Source: Homoserinimonas sp044769865 (lineage in GTDB: Bacteria; Actinomycetota; Actinomycetes; Actinomycetales; Microbacteriaceae). From it: a stretch of DNA of 64,000 nucleotides. Positions 34,548-45,259 of the stretch are shown one piece after another (the stretch's first letter is position 1; each line of letters opens with the position of its first letter). A program made the translations under genes and the position numbers. The stretch is taken from NCBI RefSeq assembly GCF_044769865.1, contig NZ_JBIZWA010000001.1, forward strand, positions 806,001 to 870,000, read 5' to 3'. The notes beneath the pieces were generated by a model. It had not been told where the DNA came from. It made no database searches and worked only from the letters and a program-made list of their open reading frames with translations.

Positions 34548-34991
34548 CTAGCCGAAGGCGCCGAGCACCGTCACCTGCAGCCACGGGTTCGCGAGCAAGC
34601 CGACGACGATCGCCGGGGCACCCCACCAGCGGCCGAGACGGGCGACGACGGCCACGAGACCTGTCACAACGGCAACCAGGGTGAGCCCGTTGGTGATCCA
34701 CGCCAGCACGGATGCCACGGCCCAGGTCGTCACAGTGGCCGACGCCGGCGCGGCGATCGCAATCGCAATGACCTCGACAATGAGCCCCAGGACGGCGAGC
34801 CCCAGTGCCGCCATGCCAACGACCGAGCGGCTGCGTTTGCGAACCGGAGACGGCGTGGGCGCGGGCTGGGCGGGCTGATGCGCCGGCTGCTGCGTTGCCT
34901 GCGGCAGCCAGGCCTCGGCCGTCCACGGACTGTCCGGCGCCGAACCGGCGGGGACGGAACCGGAGGGCACCGACTCACCACTCGAACTCAT
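34548..34991 (-). CDS. Small membrane protein, unknown function
   Basis: 147 aa. N-terminal half is Ser/Pro/Gln-rich and probably disordered; four hydrophobic segments follow RKRSRSVVGMAALGLAVLGL. Resembles DUF4190-type actinobacterial membrane proteins in layout only. Leaderless ATG 34991 (TAGGCT, 7 nt). Divergent from menC; converges with nothing, being followed by menB on the same strand. Confidence 0.65.
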   Translation of the reverse strand: MSSSGESVPSGSVPAGSAPDSPWTAEAWLPQATQQPAHQPAQPAPTPSPVRKRSRSVVGMAALGLAVLGLIVEVIAIAIAAPASATVTTWAVASVLAWITNGLTLVAVVTGLVAVVARLGRWWGAPAIVVGLLANPWLQVTVLGAFG

Positions 34992-35064
34992 GCACGCGAG
35001 CCTATTCCACGTGTCGCGGGCGCACACTCGGGGAACGCGGCATCCGCTTTGCCAGACTGGGGCG

Positions 35065-36048
35065 ATGCTCCCCACGATCGACGACCTGCTCGCAACGGCG
35101 CGAGTGGTCTCCCTCCCCCTGCGCACGCGATTTCGCGGCATCGACACCCGCGAGGCCCTCATCCTCGAGGGGCCACGCGGTGCGACCGAGTTCTCCCCCT
35201 TCGTCGAGTACGACGACGCCGAGGCGGCCACCTGGCTCGCGGCGGCGATCGACTTCGGCTGGGGCGAGGAGCCGGCCGTGTTCCGCAGCAGCGTGCGGGT
35301 GAACGCGACCCTGCCGGTCGTCGATCCCAGCCGGGTCGCCGAGGTGCTCGATCGCTTCAGCGGATGCCGCACCGTCAAGGTCAAGGTCGCCGACCCGTCC
35401 CAGCGCATCGCCGACGACGTGGAACGGGTGCGGGCGGTGCGCGAGTACCTCGGCCCGGAGGGCCGCATCCGCCTCGACGCCAACGGCGGCTGGACCATCG
35501 ACGAGGCCGAGCGGGCCGTGCACGCCATGGCCGAGTTCGACCTCGAATACCTCGAGCAGCCCTGCGCGAGCGTCGACGAGCTCGCCCAGCTGCGCGAGCG
35601 CATCCGCTACATGGGCATCGGCATCGCCGCCGACGAGAGCGTGCGCAAGGCCGAAGACCCGCTCGCGGTCGCGCGGGCCGGCGCCGCCGACCTGCTCGTC
35701 ATCAAGGCGCAGCCCCTCGGCGGTATCGCGGCGGCAGAGCGGATCATCGCTGAGGCGGGCCTGCCCGTCGTCATCTCGAGCGCGCTCGACACCAGCATCG
35801 GCCTCTCGATGGGCGCCCACCTCGCGGGGGTCGTCCCCGTGCTCGACTACGACTGCGGACTCGGCACGGCCGCGCTGCTGGAAGCGGATGTCACGGAGGA
35901 GCCGCTCTTCCCCGTCGACGGCTGCATCCCGGTGCGCCGCATCGACGTGAGCTCTACCCTGCTCGACCGGCACGAGGCATCCGCAGACCGTCGCGACTGG
36001 TGGCTGGACAGGCTGCGCCGCTGCCACGCGCTGCTGGCGCGGGAGTGA
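35065..36048 (+). CDS. menC: o-Succinylbenzoate synthase
   Basis: 327 aa. Enolase superfamily: the catalytic Lys in TVKVKVADP, RIRLDANGGWTIDEA with the metal ligand Asp, EYLEQPCASV (Glu ligand), IGIAADESVR (Asp ligand) and LVIKAQPLGG (second Lys). Dehydrates SHCHC to O-succinylbenzoate. ATG 35065 is chosen because it follows CAGACT at 6 nt as in nearby leaderless genes; upstream in-frame starts overlap the divergent gene. Stop lies 3 bp from the converging ccsB stop. Confidence 0.9.
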   Translation: MLPTIDDLLATARVVSLPLRTRFRGIDTREALILEGPRGATEFSPFVEYDDAEAATWLAAAIDFGWGEEPAVFRSSVRVNATLPVVDPSRVAEVLDRFSGCRTVKVKVADPSQRIADDVERVRAVREYLGPEGRIRLDANGGWTIDEAERAVHAMAEFDLEYLEQPCASVDELAQLRERIRYMGIGIAADESVRKAEDPLAVARAGAADLLVIKAQPLGGIAAAERIIAEAGLPVVISSALDTSIGLSMGAHLAGVVPVLDYDCGLGTAALLEADVTEEPLFPVDGCIPVRRIDVSSTLLDRHEASADRRDWWLDRLRRCHALLARE

Positions 36049-36051
36049 CGC

Positions 36052-37010
36052 CTACAGCCCGCTGTAGCTGTGCAGCCCCTTGAAGAACTGGTTGACGATC
36101 ACATAGTTGAAGAGCACGGAGCCGAAGCCGATGAGCGCGAGCCAGGCCGAGCGGGCGCCGCGCCAGCCGCGGGTTGCGCGGGCGTGGATGTAGCCGGCGT
36201 AGACGGTCCAGATGATGAACGTCCACACCTCCTTGGTGTCCCAGCCCCAGTAGCGGCCCCAGGCGCGTTCGGCCCAGATGGCGCCGGCGACGAGGGTGAA
36301 GGTCCAGAAGACGAAGCCGACGACCGTCACCAGGTAGGCGAGGTTCTCGAGCCGGTCGGCCTTGGGCAGGGTGCGGAGGAAGCCGATGCCCTTGCCGCTC
36401 GTCTCGCGGCGCGACTGCAGCAGCTGCAGGAGCGAGAGTGCGGCACCGATCGCGAAGAGCGCCGTGCCGAGGGCGGCCACGAAGACGTGGATGACGAGCC
36501 AGTACGAGTCGAGCGCGTCGGGCAGCGGCTTGACGGGCACGTAGAAGTTGACCGTCGCGACACCGAGCGTGATGAGCAGGCCGCCGACGATGTAGGCGCC
36601 GAGGAACTTCAGGTCTTGCCAGAACTGCAGCAGCACGAACACGACCGCCACGATCGCCGAGGAGGTCAGCGAGAACTCGAACATGTTGGCCCACGGCACG
36701 AAGCCCTGGGCGACGCCGCGGAACACGACCGCGGCCACGTGCAGCAGCGTCGCAAGGATGGTCAGGGCGAAGGCGATCCGTTCGAAGCGGTAGCGGGGTG
36801 CCGCGACATCCGTCGTCGTCTTCTCGAGGGTGGCGGTGGCGCCGGATGCTGCAGCCACCTGTCGCTCCGACATGGCGAGCTGGTCGGCCGCGGCCGTCGC
36901 ATAGGTCGAGCGCTTGGCGAGGTCGATCGTGAACAGCACGAAGGCGAACACGTAGACCGCCATCGCCGAATAGACGGCGACCAGCGAGTAGGAATCAAGC
37001 ACGTCGGACA

Positions 37011-37011
<1 letters not shown>
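36052..37011 (-). CDS. ccsB: Cytochrome c biogenesis protein CcsB (CcsA/ResC type)
   Basis: 319 aa, about eight membrane helices. The haem-handling WWD motif is WGRYWGWDTKEVWTFIIW, with flanking His residues (LVIHVFVAALG, YIHARATRGW). With ResB it carries haem outward and attaches it to apocytochrome c. GTG 37011 overlaps the resB stop by one base. Part of the resA-ccdA-resB-ccsB operon. Confidence 0.92.
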
Positions 37012-38628
<1,617 letters not shown>

Positions 38629-38645
<17 letters not shown>

Positions 38646-39381
38646 AGCTGCCGATCACCGATCCCAAACTCGAGATGAACATGCCCCACAGCCCCGTCAC
38701 CATGGCGAGGCCGACGAGCACGAGGAGTGCGCCGCCAACGAGGTTGACGACACGGATGTTGCGCTTGAGCCACGCAACGGAACCCGCCACCCAGCCGAAG
38801 CCGAGCGCGACGAGCAGGAAGGGGATGCCGAGGCCGAGGCAGTACACGGCGCCCAGCAGCGCGCCGCGGCCCGGTGAACCACCCTCGAGGCTCAGGGCAA
38901 GCACTGCGGCCAGCGTCGGGCCGATGCAGGGCGCCCAGCCGAGGCCGAACACGATGCCGAGGAACGGCGCCCCCGCGAGGCCCGTCGCGACCTTCCAGCG
39001 CGGCTTGATCGTGCGCTGCATCGCGCCGAAGCCGCCGATGAAGACGAGCCCCATGACGATGATGATGACGCCCGCGATGCGCGTGATGATGTCCATCCAG
39101 CGGATGAGCAGCAGCCCCGCGACGCCGAAGAGCAGCCCGAAGGTGACGAAGACCACGCTGAAGCCGAGCACGAAGAGCAGCACCCCGAGCAGCAGGCGGT
39201 TGCGGGAGCGGCGGCGCGCGGCATCCGATTCGCTGACCTCAGTGACCCCGCCGATGTAGCCGAGATAGCCGGGCACGAGCGGGAGCACGCAGGGGGACGC
39301 GAAGGAGACGAGGCCAGCGAGGAGGGCAAGGGGAATCGCAAGGAGGAGATTGCCGTCGAGGACAATCTCGCCGACATCCAC
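38629..39381 (-). CDS. ccdA: Thiol-disulphide transmembrane carrier CcdA
   Basis: 250 aa, six membrane helices. First conserved Cys in LVSFASPCVLPLVPGYLGYIGG and the second in LGWAPCIGPTLAAVLAL, the CcdA pair that passes reducing power from cytoplasmic thioredoxin outward to ResA. Overlaps resB by 17 nt and shares one base with the resA stop. Confidence 0.92.
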
Positions 39382-39989
39382 TAGAGCTCCTCCGCGACGA
39401 GCTCACGGATGATCGTGTCGAGGTTGCCCGGTGCGACGATCTGCCCCAGGAACCGGGCGGCGACGCGCCCCTCCTTGTCGAGCACGAGCGTTGTGGGCAC
39501 GGCACTCGGGGATGCCTGGCCGGCGAAGGCAAGACGCACCTCGCCCGTCTCCCCGTCCATGATCGACGGGTAGGTGATGCCGTACTTGCGGGCGAAGGCG
39601 AGCGCGTTCTCGGGCTGGTCGAGGGTGTTGACGCCGATGAACGAGACCCCGTCGTCCTTGTGCTTCTGGTGCAGGGCTTCCAGGTCGGGGGCCTCGGCGC
39701 GGCAGGGGCCGCAGGCGGCGTACCAGAAGTTCACGACCACGACGCGGCCCTCATAGTCGGCGCTCGACACCTCGACGCCAGCGTCGGTCATGCCCGAGTA
39801 CTCGGGGGCGGCAGCGCGGTTCTCTGGCGCGATCTCCAGGATCGCGCCGTCATTCGACTCCGTGTTGCTCGCGCCGCCATTTCCGTACTTCTGGGCCAGC
39901 GGGTCGCTGGCAGTGCAGCCAGTGAGGAGGAGGGCGCCGAGCGCGAGGATTGCCGCACCGCGGCGAAGAACGGATGCGCGCACGCTCAC
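39381..39989 (-). CDS. resA: TlpA/ResA-type thioredoxin lipoprotein
   Basis: 202 aa from GTG 39989. Lipobox LLTGC (Cys25), then a thioredoxin fold with the active site YAACGPCRAEAPDLEAL. Keeps the CXXCH cysteines of apocytochrome c reduced before haem attachment. Overlaps the phosphatase gene by 4 nt (GTGA) and feeds into ccdA, so it belongs to one operon of five genes. Confidence 0.92.
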   Translation of the reverse strand: MSVRASVLRRGAAILALGALLLTGCTASDPLAQKYGNGGASNTESNDGAILEIAPENRAAAPEYSGMTDAGVEVSSADYEGRVVVVNFWYAACGPCRAEAPDLEALHQKHKDDGVSFIGVNTLDQPENALAFARKYGITYPSIMDGETGEVRLAFAGQASPSAVPTTLVLDKEGRVAARFLGQIVAPGNLDTIIRELVAEEL

Positions 39990-40624
39990 ACCGCCCCGAA
40001 GTCGGCGGCCTGCGCGAGCAGCTCGGCGGCGGGCTCAGCGTAGGAGTGCTCGACGAAACGGTCGTCCTCCCGGCGAAGCGTCGTGATGCTCGAGAGGCTG
40101 CAGCGGCGCTTGCGGGGGTCGTGGTAGAGCTTGCGGCCCGTCACATAGCGCTGCACCATCACGATCGGCATCTGATGGCTGACCATGACGACCTCGCCGT
40201 CGTCGACCGAGTTCCAGGCGTCTTCGATGACCGCGAGCATCCGGTCGGCCACACTCGCGAAGGGCTCACCCCAGCTCGGCTTGAAGGGGTTCATGACCCA
40301 CGGCCACGACTGTGGCTTGGTGATGATCTTGGGGCCGAACTCAAAGGTCTGGCCCTCGAATTTGTTGGTCGGCTCGATCAGGCGCTCGTCCGTTGTGACC
40401 TCGAGGCCGAAGCGCTCCGACCACGGCTTCGCCGACTCCTGCGCACGCTCGAGCGGCGAGGCGAACAACGCCTTGACGGGGTGACCCTCGAGATGCTGGG
40501 CTGCGGCATCCGCCATCCGGTGGCCAAGCTCCGAGAGCAGGTAGCCGGGGATGCGGCCATAGAGCACGCCCTCGGGGTTATGCACCTCGCCATGGCGAAC
40601 AAGATGAATGAGGGAGGCAGGCAC
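39986..40624 (-). CDS. Histidine phosphatase family protein (phosphoglycerate-mutase-like)
   Basis: 212 aa. Phospho-accepting His in the RHG motif LIHLVRHGEVHNPEG near the N-terminus, ASPLERAQESA, and the second His in VVMVSHQMPIVMVQRYV. Substrate unknown. Leads the cytochrome c assembly operon, a linkage common in Actinobacteria but unexplained. Leaderless GTG 40624: TACACT, 6 nt, GTG. Confidence 0.88.
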   Translation of the reverse strand: MPASLIHLVRHGEVHNPEGVLYGRIPGYLLSELGHRMADAAAQHLEGHPVKALFASPLERAQESAKPWSERFGLEVTTDERLIEPTNKFEGQTFEFGPKIITKPQSWPWVMNPFKPSWGEPFASVADRMLAVIEDAWNSVDDGEVVMVSHQMPIVMVQRYVTGRKLYHDPRKRRCSLSSITTLRREDDRFVEHSYAEPAAELLAQAADFGAV

Positions 40625-40753
40625 GCATCAAGTGTAGGCAGACGGATGCTTGTGAAATGCCTGCCCGCAGGCCGTTGAGGCGGGGTAGCGCGGTATCGAA
40701 ACCGGAACGTGATGCTCAAGGACCCACACAGCCGCGCAACTACACTGGAGCGC

Positions 40754-42082
40754 GTGACTGAACGCACCCTCATCAAGGACCTCGCCGCGGCATCCGACGG
40801 CCCCACCTCTGTCTCCGGCTGGGTCGAGACGGTTCGCGATCAGAAGAAGGTGCAGTTCGTGGTGCTGCGCGACGAGAGCGGCGCCGTGCAGCTCGTGCAC
40901 CCGCGCGTCTTCAACGAAGACGGCACTCCGGCGGAGGATGCCCTCGCCGAGACGATCTCGGGCCTCGCCCAGGGCACGTTCCTGACGGCGTCAGGAGACC
41001 TCAAGCACGACGAGCGGGTCAAGCTCGGTGGCGTCGAGATCAAGCTCGACGCGGTCGAGGTCGCGGCGGCCGCGATCCCCGAGACGCCCATCGCCGACGA
41101 CAGCGGCATCGACAAGCGCATGGACTGGCGCTTCCTCGACCTGCGCGTGCCCAAGCACGCCCTCGTCTTCAAGATCCAGACGACCCTCGAGCACGCCTGG
41201 CGCAGCTACTGGGTCGACAACGACTTCATCGAGATCCACACGCCCAAGCTCATGGCGAGCGCCTCCGAGTCGCGCGCCGAGCTCTTCGAGGTCGACTACT
41301 TCGAGGGCAAGGCGTACCTCGCGCAGAGCCCGCAGTTCTTCAAGCAGATGGCGCAGCCGGCCGGCTTCGGTCGCGTGTTCGAGATCGGCCCGGCCTTCCG
41401 CGCCGACCCCTCGTTCACGTCGCGCCACGCGACCGAGTTCACCTCCGTCGACGCCGAGATCAGCTGGATCGACTCCCACGAAGACGTCATGCGGATGCAC
41501 GAGGAACTGCTCGTCGCCGGCATCACCGCCGTCAAGGAGAAGCACGGCGAGGCGATCCTCGAGCACTTCGGCATCGACCTGCAGGTGCCGTCGACGCCGT
41601 TCCCCCGCATCCCGCTCGCCGAGGCGAAGCGCATCGTCGCCGAGCGCGGCTACGAGGTCCCCCGTCACGACGACGACATGGACCCGGAGGGCGAGCGCCA
41701 GATCGCCGCCTACGTCAAGGAGCAGTTCGGGCACGACTTCGTGTTCCTGACCGACTATGCCTCGAGCATCCGGCCGTTCTACCACATGCGCAACGCTCAG
41801 GATGCTGCGCTCACGAACAGCTACGACCTCGTCTACAACGGTGTCGAGATCTCGACGGGTGCACAGCGCGAGCACCGTGTCGATGTGCTCGTGGAGCAGG
41901 CGAAGGAGAAGGGCCTCGACCCGGAGGAGCTCGAGTTCTACCTCGACTTCTTCCGCTACGGGGTGCCGCCGCACGGCGGTTTCGGCATGGGCCTCTCGCG
42001 CGTGCTGATGCTCATGCTCGGCCTGCCGAACCTGCGCGAGACGACCTACCTCTTCCGCGGGCCGAACCGCCTGCTGCCGTAG
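40754..42082 (+). CDS. aspS: Aspartyl-tRNA synthetase, archaeal-type (probably non-discriminating)
   Basis: 442 aa, much shorter than the usual bacterial AspRS of about 590 aa and lacking its inserted GAD domain. OB-fold at 1-105 (VSGWVETVRDQKKVQFVVLRD), then class II motifs: FIEIHTPKLMASASE, motif 2 FEIGPAFRADPSFTSRHATEFTSVDAEI read in parts, and motif 3 GFGMGLSRVLMLMLGLPNLRET. FLTDYASSIRPFYHM is close to the archaeal TDYP...RPFY signature. GTG 40754 is leaderless: TACACT, 7 nt. Such enzymes may charge both tRNA-Asp and tRNA-Asn, with GatCAB correcting. Confidence 0.85.
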   Translation: MTERTLIKDLAAASDGPTSVSGWVETVRDQKKVQFVVLRDESGAVQLVHPRVFNEDGTPAEDALAETISGLAQGTFLTASGDLKHDERVKLGGVEIKLDAVEVAAAAIPETPIADDSGIDKRMDWRFLDLRVPKHALVFKIQTTLEHAWRSYWVDNDFIEIHTPKLMASASESRAELFEVDYFEGKAYLAQSPQFFKQMAQPAGFGRVFEIGPAFRADPSFTSRHATEFTSVDAEISWIDSHEDVMRMHEELLVAGITAVKEKHGEAILEHFGIDLQVPSTPFPRIPLAEAKRIVAERGYEVPRHDDDMDPEGERQIAAYVKEQFGHDFVFLTDYASSIRPFYHMRNAQDAALTNSYDLVYNGVEISTGAQREHRVDVLVEQAKEKGLDPEELEFYLDFFRYGVPPHGGFGMGLSRVLMLMLGLPNLRETTYLFRGPNRLLP

Positions 42083-42090
42083 CCGCGGGG

Positions 42091-42741
42091 CTACCAGGCT
42101 TCGGCGGGGGCCTTGATGACCTGCGTCGGGGTGTAGTGCCAGTGCGAGCCGTTGGCGTAGTGACTGCTCGCCCACGGTGACGCCCAGATGGCGGCCTCGG
42201 TCACCTCGGTGGGGGCGGATGCCGCGAAGCCGTCACGGATGCCCGCATAGCCCGGATGCGTGTGGAGCGCCTCCGCGGCGTTCTGCGCCGCAACGCGCAG
42301 GTTCGGGTAGGAGCCGAGCCCTCCCCCGCCGCCGGAACCCCAGCCGTTGTTGAGCGGGTTGTTGCGGTTCCACCAGGTCTTCTCGTAGTTCTCCTGGCGC
42401 ATCCACCGCATGATGACGGTCACGTTTTCCTCCGTGACCGGCCACTCACCGTAGAGCAGCACGAGGCTCGCCCAGTCGCGGTTCGTGCCGCCCGCGACAT
42501 AGGTCTCCTCGCCGGGCGTCGCCGTGTAGGTGTCGCGGGGGGTCGCCGAGAGCTGGGCGCCGAAGACCTGCAGCGACTGAGCGGCGGGCGGCGCATCCGT
42601 CTGTTCTGCGCCCGCGAGACCGGGCAGCACCGCGGCGGTGGTCAGCACCGCGAGCGCGACGGCGGCCGCCCCGAATGACGCGAGGACGGCGGGTCGGATG
42701 CCTCGGCGACGGTTGCGGGGACGGATCGGGGGCACAGTCAT
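42091..42741 (-). CDS. Secreted protein of unknown function, possibly a wall hydrolase
   Basis: 216 aa. Arg-rich start, signal peptide (about 17-45, ending GLAGA), then a Trp/Asn-rich domain: IMRWMRQENYEKTWWNRNNPLNNG, a Gly run, SYPNLRVAAQNAAEALHTHPGYAGI and WASSHYANGSHWHY. NNPLN with a preceding Glu recalls glucosaminidase/lysozyme-like phage and wall enzymes, but I cannot place it firmly. Stop lies 9 bp from the converging aspS stop. Confidence 0.6.
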   Translation of the reverse strand: MTVPPIRPRNRRRGIRPAVLASFGAAAVALAVLTTAAVLPGLAGAEQTDAPPAAQSLQVFGAQLSATPRDTYTATPGEETYVAGGTNRDWASLVLLYGEWPVTEENVTVIMRWMRQENYEKTWWNRNNPLNNGWGSGGGGGLGSYPNLRVAAQNAAEALHTHPGYAGIRDGFAASAPTEVTEAAIWASPWASSHYANGSHWHYTPTQVIKAPAEAW

Positions 42742-42808
42742 GACCGGCCGACTCTAGAACCCGACCCTGAAGATGGGCTCCGGATTGCCGATGCCCAGTG
42801 CGCGGAGG

Positions 42809-43207
42809 CTACTGCGGCGGCTCGTCCTTGCCCTCTTCCTCAAGGCGGTCGGCCTCTTCCTTGGTCTTGTGGACGGCGCCATCCGCGTGGTCCGGCGGGC
42901 CGTAGACCGTGTAGAGCACGAGCGGGTTGGGGCCCGTGTTGACGAAGTTGTGGTGCTGACCCGCGGGCACGACGACGAGGTCGCCCGACGCGATCTGCTT
43001 CTTGTTGCCCGAGACGGTCGCCTCGCCCGTGCCGCCCACGATCGTCAGGATCTGGTCGTTGTCGGGGTGGGTCTCCGCCCCGATCTCACCACCGACCGGG
43101 ATGGTCATGATGACGAGCTGGGTGTGCTCGCCCGTCCAGAGCACGCGGCGAAAATCCGCGCTCTTCTCTGCTTCGGTCTCGATCGAGAAGTTGATGAGTT
43201 TCGTCAT
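42809..43207 (-). CDS. Single-domain cupin protein
   Basis: 132 aa. Cupin motif 1 IGAETHPDNDQILTIVGG and motif 2 GDLVVVPAGQHHNFVNTG supply metal ligands. LYTVYGPPDHADGAVHKTKEEAD is typical of a widespread small cupin group with a charged tail. Function unknown; sugar isomerase or sensor roles are possible. Leaderless ATG 43207: TAACGT, 7 nt. Confidence 0.8.
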   Translation of the reverse strand: MTKLINFSIETEAEKSADFRRVLWTGEHTQLVIMTIPVGGEIGAETHPDNDQILTIVGGTGEATVSGNKKQIASGDLVVVPAGQHHNFVNTGPNPLVLYTVYGPPDHADGAVHKTKEEADRLEEEGKDEPPQ

Positions 43208-43291
43208 GCGGCGGACGTTACGCCCCCAACTGTGAGAACCCTGCAAAGCCCCCTCGCTGAGACGGCGCGGGGGTGGTGCTAGCGTGGCGGC

Positions 43292-43846
43292 ATGAGCAGC
43301 ACCGACCCCGCCCGCACGTCCGCCATCCAGGCCGGGGAGGCCCTCCTCGCGATACTGCGCCGGCACATCGATGTCGTCGCCTCCGGCAACGGCTCTGAGG
43401 ACGAGGCCGAGGATGTCGACCGCCGCCTGTGGGAGGCCGTGGGCGAATATGGGGATGCGCTCGACGAGCTCTTCGACGAGCCGGAGGAGCCCGAGGAGGA
43501 CGTCGCCGACGAACTCACCGTGACGGTGCGCACCCGCTACGACTACACGGTCGTCGACGAGAAGGCCCTCATGCAGAGCAGCGAGGGCATCGGCGCCGCG
43601 ATCGGGCGCCTCATCGAGCGGCACGGCAAGGCGGTCCCGGCCCTCGAGGTCGATTCACTCGAGACCGGCAGCGGTCTCGTCACGGTGCACCTCGGCGGCG
43701 AGCCCCTGGCGGCCGCCGACTTCGACACGGCGGAGGAGCCCACAGACCTCCTCCTGGTTGCCCCCGAGGAGCGCCTCGCCTTCGTGCTCGACGAGCCCGT
43801 CTACGAGTCCCGGGCCGAGGCAGAGGCCGCCGCGAAGCGCCGCTGA
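43292..43846 (+). CDS. Conserved acidic protein, unknown function
   Basis: 184 aa, no signal or membrane segment. An Asp/Glu-rich middle (DELFDEPEEPEEDVADELTV), then a beta-rich half with VTVRTRYDYTVVDEKALM. Leaderless start: TAGCGT (43280-43285), 6 nt, ATG. Its stop lies 4 bp from the converging glutaredoxin-like gene. No family recognised. Confidence 0.65.
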   Translation: MSSTDPARTSAIQAGEALLAILRRHIDVVASGNGSEDEAEDVDRRLWEAVGEYGDALDELFDEPEEPEEDVADELTVTVRTRYDYTVVDEKALMQSSEGIGAAIGRLIERHGKAVPALEVDSLETGSGLVTVHLGGEPLAAADFDTAEEPTDLLLVAPEERLAFVLDEPVYESRAEAEAAAKRR

Positions 43847-43850
43847 GCGA

Positions 43851-44111
43851 CTACCCCGCGGTGAGGGCGGTGCGGAGCCGCTCCGGGTCGATGCGCCAGA
43901 TGTTGTGCACGCGCCCGTCGATCATGAGCACCGGGACCTCCTCCGAGTACCGCGCGAGCAGCGCCTCATCGTCAAGGATCGACTTCTCCTCGAGCGTGAC
44001 CTGCACAGCGGATGCCGCGGCATCCAGCTCCCGGATCACCCCCGTCACGACGTCCCGCGCGTCGTCGCAGAGGTGACAGCCGGGCCGGGTCAGCAGGGTG
44101 AGGTGGGGCAT
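43851..44111 (-). CDS. Glutaredoxin-like thioredoxin-fold protein
   Basis: 86 aa. N-terminal LTLLTRPGCHLCDDARDVV carries a CxxC pair at Cys-His-Leu-Cys, then VPVLMIDGRVHNIWRID with the cis-Pro loop. DUF836/glutaredoxin-family size. Leaderless ATG 44111: TAGCAT, 7 nt; a longer GTG start at 44138 would overlap that promoter. Divergent from the HAD gene; the substrate protein is unknown. Confidence 0.8.
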   Translation of the reverse strand: MPHLTLLTRPGCHLCDDARDVVTGVIRELDAAASAVQVTLEEKSILDDEALLARYSEEVPVLMIDGRVHNIWRIDPERLRTALTAG

Positions 44112-44195
44112 ACCCACAATGCTAAGTCGGCGTGACACCGGGCCCCCTGTTCGCGGGCGCGCCTAGCGCGAGTCTCAGCGGTTACGATGGCGCGG

Positions 44196-44954
44196 ATGAA
44201 TGCGCCCACCGCCAACGACGACGGCACCCGGCCGGTCATCGCCTTCTTCGACGTGGACAACACCCTCATGCGGGGTGCGAGCATCTACCACGTCGGGGGC
44301 GGTGCCTACCGGCGCGGATACGTCGGCGTGCGCGATCTCCTGCGGTTCGCGTGGCAGCAGGCACGATTCATCCGCGTCGGGGAGAACCTGCACCACCTGG
44401 AACGGCTTCGCGAACGGGCACTCGGCCTCGCGGCGGGCGTGCGGGAGGCCGAGGTGCTCGAGCTCGCGGAGGAGATCTTCGACCGCCAGATCGAGCGCAG
44501 GCTCTGGCCCGAGAGTGTCGGGCTCGCGCGCGAGCACCTCGCGAAGGGCCACCAGGTCTGGCTCGTCACGGCGACCCCCTCGATCGTGGCCGACGTCATC
44601 GCCCGCCGCCTCGGACTTACCGGCGCGATCGGAACCCGCCTTGAGGTGAGCGAGGGATGCTTCACCGGCCGCCTGGTGGGCGGCTTCCTGCACGGCGAAC
44701 ACAAGGCGAGGGCGGCACGTGAGCTGGCCGAGCGCACGGGGTCACCCCTCGAGGACTGTTGGGCCTACTCCGACTCGCGCAACGACATCCCGCTCCTCGA
44801 GCTCGCTGGCAATCGCGTCGTCGTCAATCCCGACACCGAACTGATGCGGCATGCGACCGGCAAGGGCTGGTCGGTGATGCGGCTCAACAAGTCGAGCATC
44901 CGTGCGGCACGCAAGCGGGTGCGCCGAGAGGCGAAACAGGGCACGAACGCCTGA
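44196..44954 (+). CDS. HAD-IB family hydrolase (SerB-like)
   Basis: 252 aa. HAD motif I VIAFFDVDNTLM (nucleophile Asp and second Asp), motif II VWLVTATPS, motif III Lys in HGEHKARAARE and motif IV YSDSRNDIPLLELAG. HAD-IB members are phosphatases such as phosphoserine or lysophosphatidate phosphatases; substrate unknown. ATG 44196 is preferred over 44187 because TACGAT ends 7 nt before it (leaderless). Basic C-terminus RAARKRVRREAKQ. Confidence 0.85.
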   Translation: MNAPTANDDGTRPVIAFFDVDNTLMRGASIYHVGGGAYRRGYVGVRDLLRFAWQQARFIRVGENLHHLERLRERALGLAAGVREAEVLELAEEIFDRQIERRLWPESVGLAREHLAKGHQVWLVTATPSIVADVIARRLGLTGAIGTRLEVSEGCFTGRLVGGFLHGEHKARAARELAERTGSPLEDCWAYSDSRNDIPLLELAGNRVVVNPDTELMRHATGKGWSVMRLNKSSIRAARKRVRREAKQGTNA

Positions 44955-44991
44955 AACCGAGCGCCGGATGCGCGTGCACTCCTTAAACGCA

Positions 44992-45021
44992 GAAGCGCCG
45001 AGTCTCTCGACTCGGCGCTTC
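44992..45021 (-). terminator. Terminator of the bS22 gene
   Basis: GAAGCGCCGAGTC (44992-45004), loop TCTC, GACTCGGCGCTTC (45009-45021): a perfect 13-bp stem 14 bp past the bS22 stop and 38 bp past the HAD stop, so it can serve both. Confidence 0.75.
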
Positions 45022-45034
45022 GTGAACGCTTGCG

Positions 45035-45133
45035 CTACTTCTTGTTGCGGCGCTGGTGGCGGGTCTTGCGAAGCAGCTTGCGGTGCTTCTTCTTCGCCAT
45101 ACGCTTGCGACGCTTCTTGATTACGGAACCCAT
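45035..45133 (-). CDS. Small ribosomal protein bS22 (AURKAIP1/COX24-domain protein)
   Basis: 32 aa, almost half Lys/Arg: begins MGSVIKKRRKRMAKKKHRK and ends RHQRRNKK. Matches the actinobacterial protein seen near the decoding centre of the mycobacterial 30S subunit as bS22. ATG 45133 has GAGGT 6 nt upstream. A promoter with TACACT lies about 65 nt upstream on the minus strand, and a strong terminator follows, so it is a single-gene unit. Too short for routine gene callers. Confidence 0.9.
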   Translation of the reverse strand: MGSVIKKRRKRMAKKKHRKLLRKTRHQRRNKK

Positions 45134-45259
45134 ACGTACCTCACTGATTCTTGAACAGACGACCGGGTCCGTTCAGAACCGCGGAAAAATTGCCTCTCGA
45201 CAGTGTAGCCGACATCGGCGCGCCTCGTTGACGGCCAGGCCCGAACGGGCAGCGGATGC

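Noticed and set aside
32979..35753. A 924-codon open frame on the plus strand across menA, menB and menC
   Set aside because: It is antisense or out of frame to three well-recognised genes, with the Arg/His/Gly-rich composition expected of high-GC shadow frames.
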